Counted from the first letter of the stretch, positions 27,576 through 38,656 are shown. The stretch: DNA of 64,000 nt from Corallococcus silvisoli (GCF_009909145.1 NZ_JAAAPJ010000017.1:62001-126000); one strand, 5' to 3'. A program made the numbers and translations. Notes: generated by a model not told the origin, from the letters alone.

Positions 27576-28058
27576 TTAGGGCTTGGGACCGAACTTCTTC
27601 TTCAGGCCCGCGTAGACGTTCGGGGGGACGAGCCCCTCCACGTTCCCTCCGAAGGTCGCGACCTCCCGGACCAGCTGCGAGGAGATGTAGAAGTAGTCCT
27701 CCCCCGTCATCATGAAGACCGTGTCGATGTCCGGCGCCAGCTTGCGGTTCATGTTCGCCAGCTGGAACTCGTATTCGAAGTCCGACACCGCGCGCAGCCC
27801 CCGGATGACGACGCTCACGTTGCGCTGGTGCACGTAGTCCACGAGCAGGCCGTGGAAGGAATCCACCTCCACCCGGGGATCCTTCACCGCGTCGCGGATG
27901 AGCTCGATGCGCTCCTCCTGGCTGAAGAGGGGCGTCTTCTTCGGGTTCACCGCGATGGCGACGATGAGCCGGTCGAACATCTTCAGGCTGCGCTGGATGA
28001 GGCTCAGGTGCCCGTTGGTGAGCGGATCAAACGAACCAGGATAGATGGCAACCGGCAT
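27576..28058 (-). CDS. coaD: Phosphopantetheine adenylyltransferase
   Basis: The 160-residue product transfers AMP from ATP to 4'-phosphopantetheine, the penultimate step of coenzyme A synthesis. The nucleotidyltransferase start AIYPGSFDPLTNGHLSLI includes the T/H-x-G-H-type motif. VIRGLRAVSDFEYEFQLANMN and the ISSQLVREVATFGG segment are also diagnostic of bacterial PPAT. Length is standard. It follows rsmD by 47 bases on the same strand, an arrangement found in many bacteria. Start choice is clear because the N-terminal motif begins at residue 3. Confidence 0.97.
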   Translation of the reverse strand: MPVAIYPGSFDPLTNGHLSLIQRSLKMFDRLIVAIAVNPKKTPLFSQEERIELIRDAVKDPRVEVDSFHGLLVDYVHQRNVSVVIRGLRAVSDFEYEFQLANMNRKLAPDIDTVFMMTGEDYFYISSQLVREVATFGGNVEGLVPPNVYAGLKKKFGPKP

Positions 28059-28105
28059 GGGTGTCGGGGAGTCTCGGCCGGCCCACGGGGCGGGTCAAGG
28101 GCACG

Positions 28106-28663
28106 TCACGGCGCCCGGTAGAAGCTCACCAGGGTATCGCCGAACCGGCGCTGGTCCTCCCGGCCGAGCCCCGCATGGGCGTCCGGGGCCGCTTCCCGCT
28201 TGTCGTGCTCCACCACCACCGTGCCCCCCGGCGCCACGACGCCCGCGGCCACCACCGCCTCCAGCACCGTCTCCACCACGCGCGCCGCGTAGGGCGGATC
28301 CGCGAAGACGAGCTCGAAGCGCTCCCCCTGCTTGCCCAGCGCCTCCACCGCGCGGGCCACGGGCTGCGCCAGGATGGACACCTGGGCCGCGAAGCCCAGC
28401 GCGTCGGTGTTCTTGCGGCACAGGGCCAGCGCCTCGCGGTCCTGATCCACCAGCACCAGCCTGCCCGCGCCTCGCGACAGGGCCTCCAGCCCCAGCGCGC
28501 CGGTGCCCGCGTACAGGTCCAGCACCGCCTGGCCGTCCAGGAACTGGCCCAGCATGTTGAAGATGGTTTCACGGACCCGGTCCGCCGTGGGGCGGATGTG
28601 TCCGGACGACGGCTTGGGCCCTGTCAGGGCCCGGCCCTTCGCGCTGCCTGCAACGATGCGCAT
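28106..28663 (-). CDS. rsmD: 16S rRNA (guanine-966-N2)-methyltransferase RsmD
   Basis: The 185-residue product opens with MRIVAGSAKGRAL, followed by the RPTADRVRETIFNML segment typical of RsmD. It contains the SAM-binding motif VLDLYAGTGALGLEALSRG and the catalytic motif FADPPYAA. It methylates G966 of 16S rRNA using S-adenosylmethionine. Length is normal. It lies upstream of coaD and 10 bases downstream of an unknown gene, all leftward, so the set is probably one transcript. Confidence 0.95.
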   Translation of the reverse strand: MRIVAGSAKGRALTGPKPSSGHIRPTADRVRETIFNMLGQFLDGQAVLDLYAGTGALGLEALSRGAGRLVLVDQDREALALCRKNTDALGFAAQVSILAQPVARAVEALGKQGERFELVFADPPYAARVVETVLEAVVAAGVVAPGGTVVVEHDKREAAPDAHAGLGREDQRRFGDTLVSFYRAP

Positions 28664-28673
28664 GGGCGCCCTT

Positions 28674-29717
28674 CTAGCCCAGGTCCCCGCCCGCCTTCGC
28701 GAGGAACGCCATCGCCACCCCAGCCGACCGGTGCGCCCCCAGCGCCGACAGCACCTCCGTGGCCTCCGTGAAGGACAGCGCCTCCAGCGTCTCGCGCGAG
28801 GCGGGCGTCAGGGGCGGCAGGCCCTCCTCCAGCACCGACAGGAGCTCCCCGGCCGGCATGCCCGCCGCCTGGGCCCGCGCCACCACCTGCTCGCGAACCT
28901 CCGGCGCGAAGGCGCGCAGGGCCAGGGGCCCGAACGGGCCTCCCCGGTCCACCTTGCGCACGCCCACGGCCACGTAGCTGGAGACCCCGCGCGAGGGCCC
29001 CGCCGACACGTCTCCCACCGCCACCGCCACGCCCTTCTCCGCGGCCACCTCCACCACCCGCCGCAGCAGCGCCACGTCCACCTCGCCCTCCCCCAGCTGG
29101 GCCTCCGACACGCGCAGGAAGCGCGGCGGCACCCGCCACTGGGCGAGCCCCTCCAGCAGCGTGCCGCACGCGTCCAGGAGCCCGCCCGCGGACACCTGGG
29201 GCGGGGAGACCTCCAGTGAGAGCTCGCGCTCCTTCAGCGGGCCCACCAGCGCGTTCACCGCCTCCACCGCCTCGTAGGAGGTGAGGCGCGACAGGTCCAG
29301 GGACACCAGCGCGAAGCCCGCGTCCACCACCCGGAAGAGCCCGTCCTGGAGCGCGTCCAGCACATCCGCGTCCGTGGAGTTCACCCGCACGGGGCCGGCC
29401 TGGAGGAACAGGGGCCGGGTGTGCTCCGCCTCCCGGGCGGCGGCGTGCACCGCCTGCACGAAGCGCTCGGGAGCGCCCCGGTCCGCCAGCGGGTGCGGAC
29501 ACGCCAGCCCCAGCACCGCGTCCTCCGCCCGCGCCGCGCCCAGCAGGCCGGGCAGCGCGCCCTTGGCCAGCACGGGCAGGCACGCGAGCGCCGTGGGCGT
29601 GGACTCCAGCGCCCGCAGCAACTCGCGCGGATCCAGGAAGGGCACCCGGGAGCCCGGGCCCACCCGGGCCACCACGTTGCCCGGCCGCAGCGACAACACC
29701 TTGTCCAGCACGCTCAT
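28674..29717 (-). CDS. Unknown 347-residue protein upstream of rsmD, aldolase/TIM-barrel-like
   Basis: The product has no signal peptide or membrane helix. It shows alternating strand-helix segments with barrel-like turns: PTALACLPVLAKGALPGLLGAA, RPLFLQAGPVRVNSTD, AGFALVSLDLSRLTSYEAVEAVNAL and GVAVAVGDVSAGPSRG. This order recalls class II aldolase or tagatose-bisphosphate aldolase subunit-like barrels, but I cannot see the metal-binding histidines that would confirm catalysis. It sits 10 bases before rsmD and 46 bases after the CDF transporter gene. The tight spacing to rsmD implies co-transcription. Treat the barrel suggestion as inference. Confidence 0.8.
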   Translation of the reverse strand: MSVLDKVLSLRPGNVVARVGPGSRVPFLDPRELLRALESTPTALACLPVLAKGALPGLLGAARAEDAVLGLACPHPLADRGAPERFVQAVHAAAREAEHTRPLFLQAGPVRVNSTDADVLDALQDGLFRVVDAGFALVSLDLSRLTSYEAVEAVNALVGPLKERELSLEVSPPQVSAGGLLDACGTLLEGLAQWRVPPRFLRVSEAQLGEGEVDVALLRRVVEVAAEKGVAVAVGDVSAGPSRGVSSYVAVGVRKVDRGGPFGPLALRAFAPEVREQVVARAQAAGMPAGELLSVLEEGLPPLTPASRETLEALSFTEATEVLSALGAHRSAGVAMAFLAKAGGDLG

Positions 29718-29763
29718 AGGAGCCGCCGAGGATCCCCGCCCCGCGCGCCTTTCGCAAGCAGCG

Positions 29764-30759
29764 TCAGTGCACCTCGCCCAGGTGGGCGTAGGACTCGCTC
29801 TCGATCTGGATGGTGGTGTGGTCGATGCCGAAGCGGTCGAAGAGGTCGTGCTTCACGGCCGACAGGATGTCGTCGTTGTTGCAGACCATGGGGTCCGCCA
29901 CCACCAGGTGCGCCGACAGCGCGTACATCCCGCTGGAGATGGTCCACACGTGCAGGTCATGCACCGCCTGGACCCCCGGCACCTTCCCCATGAGCGTGCG
30001 CACCTGCTCCAGGTCCACGTGCGCGGGCACCGCCTCCAGCAGCACGTCCACCGCGTCCTTCACCAGGCGGATCGCGCCCACGACGATGATGACGGAGATG
30101 AGCACGGAGATGATGGGGTCCACCACGTACCAGCCCGTCCACCACATCACGCCCGCGCCCACCAGCACGCCCACCGACGACAGGGTGTCCCCCAGCACGT
30201 GCAGGAACGCGCCGCGCACGTTCATGGAGTGCGTCTGGTGCAGGAAGGCCAGCGCCGCCAGGTTCGCGACCAGGCCGACGCCCGCCACCAGCGCCATGGG
30301 CCCCAGCTCCACCGGCGCCGGCGTGCGCACGCGCTGCCAGGCCTCCATCAGGATGAAGGCGGTGATGAGCAGCAGCAGCACCCCGTTGAGCAGCGCGCTC
30401 AGGATCTCCATCCGGTAGTAGCCGTACGTCTTCTTCAGGTCCGCGGGCCGCCCGGCGAACCACAGCGCCAGCAGGCTCAGGATCATCGCGGACACGTCCG
30501 TCAGCATGTGCCCGGCGTCGGAGAGCAGCGCCAGCGAGTTGGTGAGGAAGCCTCCCACCGCCTCCGCCACCATGATGGTGGCCGTCAGCCCCAGCGCGAA
30601 CAGCAGCCGCCGCCGGTCCTTGCGCCGCTCCTCCGCCAGCCCCCCCTTCCGGGGCCCGTGCGAATGGCCGTGCCCATGCGAGTGCCCATGGTGGGAATGG
30701 TCATGACCGTCCGAGGCGTCGTGCCCTGCCCTGCTGTGTGTATGTGGGGGTGCGCTCAC
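29764..30759 (-). CDS. Cation diffusion facilitator (zinc-type) exporter
   Basis: The 331-residue product starts at a GTG and has a His-rich cytoplasmic N-terminus (HDHSHHGHSHGHGHSHG). About six membrane helices follow, with the two CDF metal-site pairs LLSDAGHMLTD (helix 2) and FLHVLGDTLSS (helix 5). The C-terminal cytoplasmic dimerisation domain includes VQAVHDLHVWTISSGM. CDF proteins export Zn2+ and related divalent cations by proton antiport. The HD-HD site combination is the usual zinc signature. The ribosome site is weak, but no better in-frame start is visible. Confidence 0.94.
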   Translation of the reverse strand: MSAPPHTHSRAGHDASDGHDHSHHGHSHGHGHSHGPRKGGLAEERRKDRRRLLFALGLTATIMVAEAVGGFLTNSLALLSDAGHMLTDVSAMILSLLALWFAGRPADLKKTYGYYRMEILSALLNGVLLLLITAFILMEAWQRVRTPAPVELGPMALVAGVGLVANLAALAFLHQTHSMNVRGAFLHVLGDTLSSVGVLVGAGVMWWTGWYVVDPIISVLISVIIVVGAIRLVKDAVDVLLEAVPAHVDLEQVRTLMGKVPGVQAVHDLHVWTISSGMYALSAHLVVADPMVCNNDDILSAVKHDLFDRFGIDHTTIQIESESYAHLGEVH

Positions 30760-30872
30760 AGGGAACCAGGGTATGCGAACAGCGCCGTCATTCGGACAAG
30801 AGCCGCTGGATTGATTTCAGACAACCCCGTAGATCCATTGTCCTGTTCCAGAACAGGGCGAGGACCGCGGGG

Positions 30873-32458
<1,586 letters not shown>

Positions 32459-32462
<4 letters not shown>

Positions 32463-33379
32463 GCGCCCACGGGCGGACGACCTCCTTCCGCCAGGACACG
32501 CTGCGGGTGCCCGACGGGGCGGACCTCTACTTCCAGGTCCGGGGAGACCACTCGCCCGCCATGGTGCTGTGCGACGGCCTGGGCTGCGACGGGTTCGCGT
32601 GGAAGTACCTGCTGCCCTATCTGGCCCGGCGCCACCGGGTGCTGCGCTGGCACTACCGGGGCCATGGCAAGAGCTCGGTCCCCACGGACCGCACCCGCAT
32701 CGGCATGGCCTACACCTGCGACGACCTGGCGCGGGTGATGGACGCCGCGGGGATGGAGAAGGCCGTCCTCTTCGGCCACTCCATGGGCGTGCAGGTGGCC
32801 CTGGAGTTCCACCGCCGCTACGCCCGCCGCGTGGAGGGGCTGGTGCTGGTGTGTGGCAGCTACGGCATGCCGCTGGACACCTTCCACGACTCCACCCTGC
32901 TCAAGCGCCTGTTCCCCACCCTGCGCGCCGCGGTGGAGCGCTTCCCCCGTCACACCTCCCGCATCGTGCACGGGGCCCTCACCACCGAGTGGGTCATCCA
33001 GCTGGCCATCCGCCTGGAGATGAACCCGGAGCTCATCGCGCGCAACGACCTGGCGCCCTACTTCTCCCACCTGGCCCGGATGGACCCCGTCGTATTCGTG
33101 CGTACCCTGGATTCACTGGCGAACCACACGGCGGAGGACCACCTGGAGCACGTGGACGTGCCCACCCTGGTCGTGGCGGGCGAGAAGGACCGCTTCACCC
33201 CCGGCTGGCTGTCCCGGAAGATGGCCGAGCGCATCCCGGCCTCCGAGCTCCTGATGATTTCCGAGGGCACCCACACCGCCCCATTGGAGGTTCCAGGCTT
33301 GGTGGAACTGCGCGTGGAGCGCTTCCTGAGGGAGCGGCTGGGTGTCACGAACGCGGAACAAGGCCCGCAGGTGGGATAA
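32459..33379 (+). CDS. Alpha/beta-fold hydrolase
   Basis: The 306-residue product has the standard hydrolase order: strand and oxyanion region (AMVLCDGLGCDGFAWKYLLPYL), HYRGHGKS, nucleophile elbow VLFGHSMGVQVALEF (Ser 108), acid in VAGEKDRFTPGWLS and the catalytic His in SEGTHTAPLEVP. There is no signal peptide, so it is probably cytoplasmic. The ATG overlaps the stop of the PocR/sigma-54 activator gene (ATGA), indicating translational coupling. Substrate is unknown; the fold is shared by esterases, lipases, haloperoxidases and C-C hydrolases. Confidence 0.93.
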
Positions 33380-33431
33380 GCGCCGAGCGGGCGAGCGGCT
33401 TGATTGTCTGCCTGCTGGACACCCGCGTTCA

Positions 33432-33460
33432 TTGCAGGCGGGAAGCCCCCGGCATATAAG
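33432..33460 (+). promoter_or_regulatory. Housekeeping promoter of bipA
   Basis: TTGCAG (33432-33437) and TATAAG (33455-33460) are separated by exactly 17 bases, a near-consensus vegetative sigma-70 promoter in otherwise GC-rich DNA. It lies 85 bases upstream of the bipA ATG and clear of the upstream hydrolase stop. Confidence 0.65.
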
Positions 33461-33544
33461 CCCCCGCCTTCCGGGTTCCGGTGGGATTGAGACTCCCCGT
33501 TCTGGGCGTGTCTCCTCGCACCTTCTTTCTGTCAGTTGGTCCGC

Positions 33545-35395
33545 ATGATCTCTCGCGAAAACATCCGCAACGTCGCCATTGTCGCTCACGTCGACCACGG
33601 CAAGACCACCCTCGTCGACCACCTGCTCCGGCAGGCCGGTACCTTCCGCTCCAACGAGCACGTGGCCGAACGGGTCATGGACTCGAACGACCTCGAGCGC
33701 GAGAAGGGCATCACCATCCTCGCGAAGAACACCGCGGTCTCCTACAAGGGGATGCAGATCAACATCATCGACACCCCGGGCCACGCCGACTTCGGTGGCG
33801 AGGTGGAGCGCGGCCTGCGCTTGGTCGATGGCGTCATCCTGCTGGTGGACGCGGCCGAAGGCCCCCTGCCCCAGACGCGCTTCGTGCTCAGCAAGGCGCT
33901 GGCCATGGGCCTGAAGACGGTGCTGGTCATCAACAAGATCGACCGCCAGGACGCCCGGGCCAAGGACGTGCTGGACCTGGTGTACTCGCTCTACATCGAC
34001 CTGGGAGCGGACGAGCAGCAGCTGGAGATGCCCGTCCTCTACACCATCGCGCGCCAGGGTCAGGCCTCCACGTCGCTGGAGGTGCCGGGCAAGACGCTGG
34101 AGCCGCTGTACGACGCCATCATCAAGCACATCCCGCCCCCGCCCGCGCCGCCGGTGGACCAGACGACGCTCCAGCTGCTGGTGGCCAACCTGGACTACGA
34201 CGACTACGTCGGCCGTCTGGCGGTGGGCCGCGTGCAGGCGGGCCGCATCACGCCGAACATGCCGGTGTCCATCGTCCGCGAGGGCGGGAAGATCCAGCAG
34301 GGCAAGGTCGTGAAGCTGTACGGCTTCTCCGGCCTGAAGCGCGCGGAGATCGCGGACGCGGGCCCGGGTGAGATCGTCTCCATCGCGGGCATCGAGGAGA
34401 TCTCCATCGGCGACACCATCGCGGACTTCGAGAAGCCCGTGGCGCTGCCGCGCATCACCGTGGATGAGCCCACGATGATGATGATCTTCAAGGTCAACGA
34501 CGGGCCGCTCGCGGGCAAGGAGGGCAAGTTCGTCACCTCCCGCAACCTGCGTGAGCGCCTGTACCGCGAGGCGTACCGCAACGTGGCCGTGCGCGTGGAG
34601 GACACCGCGACCCCGGACGCGTTCCGCGTGGTGGGCCGTGGCGAACTGGCGCTGGCGGTCATCATCGAGAACATGCGCCGCGAGGGCTACGAGCTCACGG
34701 CCTCCAACCCGGAGCCCATCACCAAGACGGTGGACGGCCAGGTCCACGAGCCCATGGAGCTGCTCTTCTGCGACGTGCCGGAGAACAGCGTGGGCGTGGT
34801 GACGGAGCGCCTGGGGCCCCGCAAGGGCCGCATGACGGACATGGCGCCGCTGGGCTCGGGCCGCACCCGCCTCCAGTTCCGCATCCCCGCGCGCGGCCTC
34901 ATCGGGTTCCGCTCGGAGTTCCTCACCATCACGCGCGGTGAGGGCATCATGAGCAGCCAGTTCGACGGCTTCGAGCCGTGGTTCGGCTACATCCCCAAGC
35001 GCGCCAACGGCGCCATGGTCTCCGACCGCCTGGGCGACACCGTGCCCTACGCGCTGTTCAGCATCCAGGAGCGCGGCCAGCTCTTCGTGGGCGCGGGCAC
35101 CACCGTGTACGAGGGGATGATCATCGGCGAGAACGCGCACCCGTCCGAGCTCAACGTCAACTGCTGCCGCGAGAAGAAGCTCACCAACATCCGCGCCGCC
35201 GGCCGCGACGAGAACGTCATCCTCGTCCCGCCGCGCGAGATGGGGCTGGAGAAGGCCCTGGAGTGGATCGCCGACGACGAGCTCGTCGAGGTGACGCCCA
35301 AGTCCGTGCGCATGCGCAAGAAGGCGCTGGCCGTCGGCGAGCGCTACCGCGCCGAGCGCGACCGCAAGCGCGAAGAGCGCAGCGAGGCGGAGTGA
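33545..35395 (+). CDS. bipA: Translational GTPase BipA/TypA
   Basis: The 616-residue product is a ribosome-associated GTPase of the EF-G family that aids ribosome assembly and stress adaptation. The G domain has G1 AHVDHGKTTLVDHLL, the G3 motif DTPGHADFGGEVERGL and G4 NKIDR. The later domains include the EF-G-like LMNDGPLAGKEG-type segment (here VNDGPLAGKEGKF) and the BipA-specific C-terminus with ELNVNCCREKKLTNIRAAGRDENV. Length matches the family. A TTG at 33536 is in frame three codons earlier, but the ATG fits known BipA N-termini. It has its own promoter and a terminator. Confidence 0.97.
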   Translation: MISRENIRNVAIVAHVDHGKTTLVDHLLRQAGTFRSNEHVAERVMDSNDLEREKGITILAKNTAVSYKGMQINIIDTPGHADFGGEVERGLRLVDGVILLVDAAEGPLPQTRFVLSKALAMGLKTVLVINKIDRQDARAKDVLDLVYSLYIDLGADEQQLEMPVLYTIARQGQASTSLEVPGKTLEPLYDAIIKHIPPPPAPPVDQTTLQLLVANLDYDDYVGRLAVGRVQAGRITPNMPVSIVREGGKIQQGKVVKLYGFSGLKRAEIADAGPGEIVSIAGIEEISIGDTIADFEKPVALPRITVDEPTMMMIFKVNDGPLAGKEGKFVTSRNLRERLYREAYRNVAVRVEDTATPDAFRVVGRGELALAVIIENMRREGYELTASNPEPITKTVDGQVHEPMELLFCDVPENSVGVVTERLGPRKGRMTDMAPLGSGRTRLQFRIPARGLIGFRSEFLTITRGEGIMSSQFDGFEPWFGYIPKRANGAMVSDRLGDTVPYALFSIQERGQLFVGAGTTVYEGMIIGENAHPSELNVNCCREKKLTNIRAAGRDENVILVPPREMGLEKALEWIADDELVEVTPKSVRMRKKALAVGERYRAERDRKREERSEAE

Positions 35396-35426
35396 GGGCT
35401 TCACGGCTCCGCTGAGAAGGTTCGAG

Positions 35427-35462
35427 GAGGCCGTTCCCTGACCCGGGGACGGCCTCTTCTTC
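35427..35462. terminator. Terminator between bipA and a convergent gene
   Basis: GAGGCCGTTCCC (35427-35438) pairs with GGGGACGGCCTC (35445-35456) with one mismatch across a 6-base loop, followed by TTCTTC. It lies just after the bipA stop and right at the stop of a convergent gene, so it probably serves bipA. Confidence 0.75.
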
Positions 35463-35464
35463 GT

Positions 35465-36730
35465 TCAGGGCAGGTCCTGCTTGAACGAGGCCCAGGACAC
35501 CACCACGTCCTCGCCGCGCGCGTCGCGGCCATGCAGGACGTCCAGCACCTGCTGGATGTCGGGCGTCACCTCCTCCGGGTGCACCGCCACCGTGCCTCGG
35601 AAGCCGCCGCGCTCCAGCGACTCCTCGACGACGAGCGCGCGCTCCCAGGGCATCCGGGTGGACAACCGCTGGCGGTCCACCCGCACGAGGATGCGCTCGA
35701 CCTCGGTCCACGTGACGGCCTCCGCGCCCCGCGGGATGACGACGGAGACCTCGCTGCGCCAGCCGCCGCCCCCCTTCTCCGGCCGCCACCGGGACACCCT
35801 CAGCTCCACGCGCGGAGGCAGCTCCGGGAGCGCCGCCGGACGGACGCTCACGAAGGCCGTGGCGGCCCAGGCCACCTCCACGTCCGGGTCCGCGTCCGGC
35901 GCCGTCCGATCCCGCACGCGCACCGTGAAGCCGCGCGGATCCATGCCCTCGGAGGGCGCCAGCGCATAGCTGTGTTCAAGCCGGGGCCCGGATGTCTCCT
36001 CCAGGGCGCCGTCCCCCAAATCCCAGATGTACCCGGTGAGGGAGGGCGCTCCTCGCGGCGTCTGGACCTCGAAGGTGAAGGTCGCCGGACCGTCCTGCCG
36101 CGCGCGGATGCGCGGCGACTCCCGCCCGGCGTCGGGCTCGCAGGCCCGCACGTCCAGGAGCACCGTGCGCTCCGCCAGCACCCCGACGCGGCGGCCTCCA
36201 AGGTCGCGGCAGAGCTGGAAGCGCACCGGGTAGAGCCCCGGCGTCGACGGCGCGGGCCAGTCCAGCCCCGGCCCTGGCTGGAGCGCGGCGCGGCCCTCCT
36301 GCGTGGGCCAGACCCAGCGCGTCACCATGCCCGGCTCCCGGCGCCCCCCCACCCTGGCGAGGACGCCAACGGTGTCCCCCGCGCAGACCCAGGGACGCTC
36401 CGTGTCGAGTTGCTCGATGAAGGCCGACGAGGCCACGGGCTCCCAGACCTCCCCCAGGACCCGGGCGAGCCGGGCGTCCTCCGCCGTGCCTCCATCGGCG
36501 AGCACGGGCACGGCGAGGGACAGGCGCGGGGTTTCGGAGCCGGGCGGTGCGGGAGGCGCGTCCGGGGCCTCCACCTCGAACGGGAGGGTCGGTGACGGTC
36601 CGGCGACGGTGCCGTCGGGCGCATCCAGGCCCGCGAGCAGGAGGCTCCCCGCGACCACGCCACCGGCCGCGAGCACCATGCGCGTGCGGGGGCGCAGGCC
36701 CGGCTCCTTCAGGGGCGGAGTGGAACGCAT
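35465..36730 (-). CDS. Membrane-anchored or secreted protein with a PKD-like segment
   Basis: The 421-residue product has one N-terminal hydrophobic helix (MVLAAGGVVAGSLLLAGL, about 18-35) that could be an uncleaved anchor or signal. The rest is predicted extracytoplasmic and strand-rich. A PKD-like signature, YIWDLGDG, occurs around residue 230, followed by HSYALAPSEG and FTVRVRDRT, as in the second half of PKD domains. I recognise no catalytic motif. It is 6 bases downstream of the next gene to the right on the same strand, so the pair is probably an operon. Confidence 0.82.
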   Translation of the reverse strand: MRSTPPLKEPGLRPRTRMVLAAGGVVAGSLLLAGLDAPDGTVAGPSPTLPFEVEAPDAPPAPPGSETPRLSLAVPVLADGGTAEDARLARVLGEVWEPVASSAFIEQLDTERPWVCAGDTVGVLARVGGRREPGMVTRWVWPTQEGRAALQPGPGLDWPAPSTPGLYPVRFQLCRDLGGRRVGVLAERTVLLDVRACEPDAGRESPRIRARQDGPATFTFEVQTPRGAPSLTGYIWDLGDGALEETSGPRLEHSYALAPSEGMDPRGFTVRVRDRTAPDADPDVEVAWAATAFVSVRPAALPELPPRVELRVSRWRPEKGGGGWRSEVSVVIPRGAEAVTWTEVERILVRVDRQRLSTRMPWERALVVEESLERGGFRGTVAVHPEEVTPDIQQVLDVLHGRDARGEDVVVSWASFKQDLP

Positions 36731-36736
36731 GGCGCG

Positions 36737-37537
36737 CTAGAAGCCGAAGCGGACGAGCCGCCCGCGATACGGCGTGGAGTTGGGCCGGTACCACTGGTTG
36801 TCCCAGCCCTTGAACTCCACGTCATCCAACAGCCGCTCCGTCTGGCCGTTGAAGGTGACGGCGTTGATCAACGGCGCGCCCGTGGAGCCCACGTTGCGAG
36901 CAACGAGCCGGTTGCCCGGATCCAGCGCCTCCTGCTTCCCCTGGGAACAGTCGTCCACGTAGCAGCCGCCCCGGTCGCACGACGACAGGGTGTTGTACGT
37001 GCCGTGCTTGTCCCGGGCCATGTAGATGCGCGGCGCGCCCCGGAACACGGAGGCGTATTCCAGCTGCGCATAGCCGTACCAGGCGGAGGAGTCACAGAAC
37101 GTCTCCAGGTGCGCGGACAGGAACGCGGCATCCAGGAGCCACCTCCCGTCGGAGAAGTGCACCTCCAGCACCTGGAACTCGCTGTCGCCGTCATGCGCGT
37201 CCACCAGACCGCCGAGCACCCCTTGGTCCTCGTAGAGGGCATCCATGTAGAAGATGCGCAGCGTGCGCAGGGCGAAGGACTGGGACTTCACCGCGAAGTA
37301 CGGCCGGCGGCCCGCGCCCCGCTCGTTCCGGGCAATCCACAGCGACGGCATGAAGGCGGCCGCCACCTGGAGCTCGCAGTCGTCGTTCAGCCCGTCGCCG
37401 TCCGCGTCCGCCCCGGTGCCCCAACACGTGTCCCCATACGGAAGCGTGATGCCTTGCGCGAGCGAGGGGGTGGACAGCAGGGACACCACCAGCGCCAGCA
37501 CCAGCGCACCCGCGCGGGGACGGACAACAGGAGTCAT
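36737..37537 (-). CDS. Secreted protein with Vps62/DUF946-like features
   Basis: The 266-residue product has a signal peptide (VLALVVSLLSTPSLAQG) and an acidic calcium-site-like stretch (GADADGDGLNDDCE). The body contains AHDGDSEFQVLEVHF, and later RIYMARDKHGTYNTL, with several cysteines (SSCDRGGCYVDDCSQG). The order H-x-G-D-x-E ... P-x-Y-x-A-x-x-x-H recalls the Vps62/DUF946 family. This resemblance is from memory of the motif spacing, and function in that family is poorly known. The ATG at 37537 is chosen because the signal peptide begins there. It precedes the PKD-like gene by 6 bases. Confidence 0.78.
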   Translation of the reverse strand: MTPVVRPRAGALVLALVVSLLSTPSLAQGITLPYGDTCWGTGADADGDGLNDDCELQVAAAFMPSLWIARNERGAGRRPYFAVKSQSFALRTLRIFYMDALYEDQGVLGGLVDAHDGDSEFQVLEVHFSDGRWLLDAAFLSAHLETFCDSSAWYGYAQLEYASVFRGAPRIYMARDKHGTYNTLSSCDRGGCYVDDCSQGKQEALDPGNRLVARNVGSTGAPLINAVTFNGQTERLLDDVEFKGWDNQWYRPNSTPYRGRLVRFGF

Positions 37538-37791
37538 GAACACACCTGGCAAGGTCGTCGAGGGACCGATCCAGGGTGCGCACACGCGAGAGGGGACTGA
37601 ATCCGGCCCGGAGTCGTGCCTCGTGTCCGCCGTCAGTCGATGCGCGAATCGAGCACGTCCGCGCCGTGCTTCGCGGCGCGGTGCCCCTGCTCCCACCGCC
37701 GGTGCGGCCCGCATGCGCCGAGCGGAATGGACCCGCTAGCATCCGACCGCCGGACGTGATGACACCGGTCCGGGCAAGGAGGTGGAACCCC

Positions 37792-38634
37792 GTGGAGTCG
37801 AACGCTGGCAGCCCCCGGGGCCTGCTGTATCCCCGTCCGGATCCGAGGCACTTCGAGCACATGCGCGTCCTCGCCTCGGAGGACCTGCGCCCCTGGGTCG
37901 AGCATTTCTGGGCCGTGCGCTGGGACCTGCGGGAACAGCCCCCGTTCCTCCAGCAGAACCTCCCTCATCCGGCCGTGCACTGGGCCTTCCAGGACGGCAC
38001 GTCGCGCATCGGCGGCCCGCACTCCGGGCGCTTCAGCATCCTCCTGCAGGGGCTGGGCGGCGTGTTCGGCATCAAGTTCCGGCCCGGGGGCTTCTTCCCC
38101 TTCCTGAAGACCCCCGTGTCCGTCCTCACCGGTCGCACCGTGGCGCCGGCCCAGCTGCTGGGTCCGGAGGCGCGTGAACTGGAGGTGGCCATCCTCGCCA
38201 CGAACGTCACCCTCGACGCGGACCGCGAACGCATCGCGCTGGCGGAGGCCTTCCTGCGTGCGCGCAGGCCCGCGGAGGATCCGAACGTGGAGCGGGTGTG
38301 GGGGCTGCTCACGCGCATCCAGCAGGACCGCACGGTGACGAAGGTGGAGGACCTGCTCCTCTCCGGAGGCCCGGGCCTGCGCACGCTGCAGCGGCTGTTC
38401 AACCGCTACGTGGGCGTGAGCCCCAAGTGGGTCATCCAGCGCTACCGGCTGCACGAGGCCGCCGAGCGGCTGCGCGAAACGCCTCCGCCAGACCTGGCGG
38501 GACTGGCGCTGGAGCTGGGCTACTTCGATCAAGCGCACTTCATCCGCGACTTCCGCCGGGTCGTGGGCTGCCCGCCCGCCGAGTACGCCCGGCGCGCGCC
38601 TGGCCCCGTCCCACCGGCGCCGCGCACCCCGTGA
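37792..38634 (+). CDS. AraC-family transcriptional regulator
   Basis: The 280-residue product has an N-terminal ligand-type domain containing LRPWVEHFWAVRWDL, HPAVHWAFQDG and FGIKFRPGGFFPF, like the DUF6597-type sensor domains of AraC regulators. A C-terminal double helix-turn-helix follows, with LRTLQRLFNRYVGVSPKWVIQRYRL, then DLAGLALELGYFDQAHFIRDFRRVVG. The GTG at 37792 is chosen because a very strong AAGGAGG (37776-37782) lies 9 bases upstream; in-frame ATGs at 37576 and 37759 lack such a site. It diverges from the Vps62-like gene, which may be a target, though this is inference. Confidence 0.93.
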   Translation: MESNAGSPRGLLYPRPDPRHFEHMRVLASEDLRPWVEHFWAVRWDLREQPPFLQQNLPHPAVHWAFQDGTSRIGGPHSGRFSILLQGLGGVFGIKFRPGGFFPFLKTPVSVLTGRTVAPAQLLGPEARELEVAILATNVTLDADRERIALAEAFLRARRPAEDPNVERVWGLLTRIQQDRTVTKVEDLLLSGGPGLRTLQRLFNRYVGVSPKWVIQRYRLHEAAERLRETPPPDLAGLALELGYFDQAHFIRDFRRVVGCPPAEYARRAPGPVPPAPRTP

Positions 38635-38656
38635 GGTGGCGGTCCCGGGCGGGCGC

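Noticed and set aside
30738..30872. 45-residue N-terminal extension of the sigma-54 activator
   Set aside because: The extension lies in the divergent promoter region, shows no coding bias and is not needed for the PocR domain.
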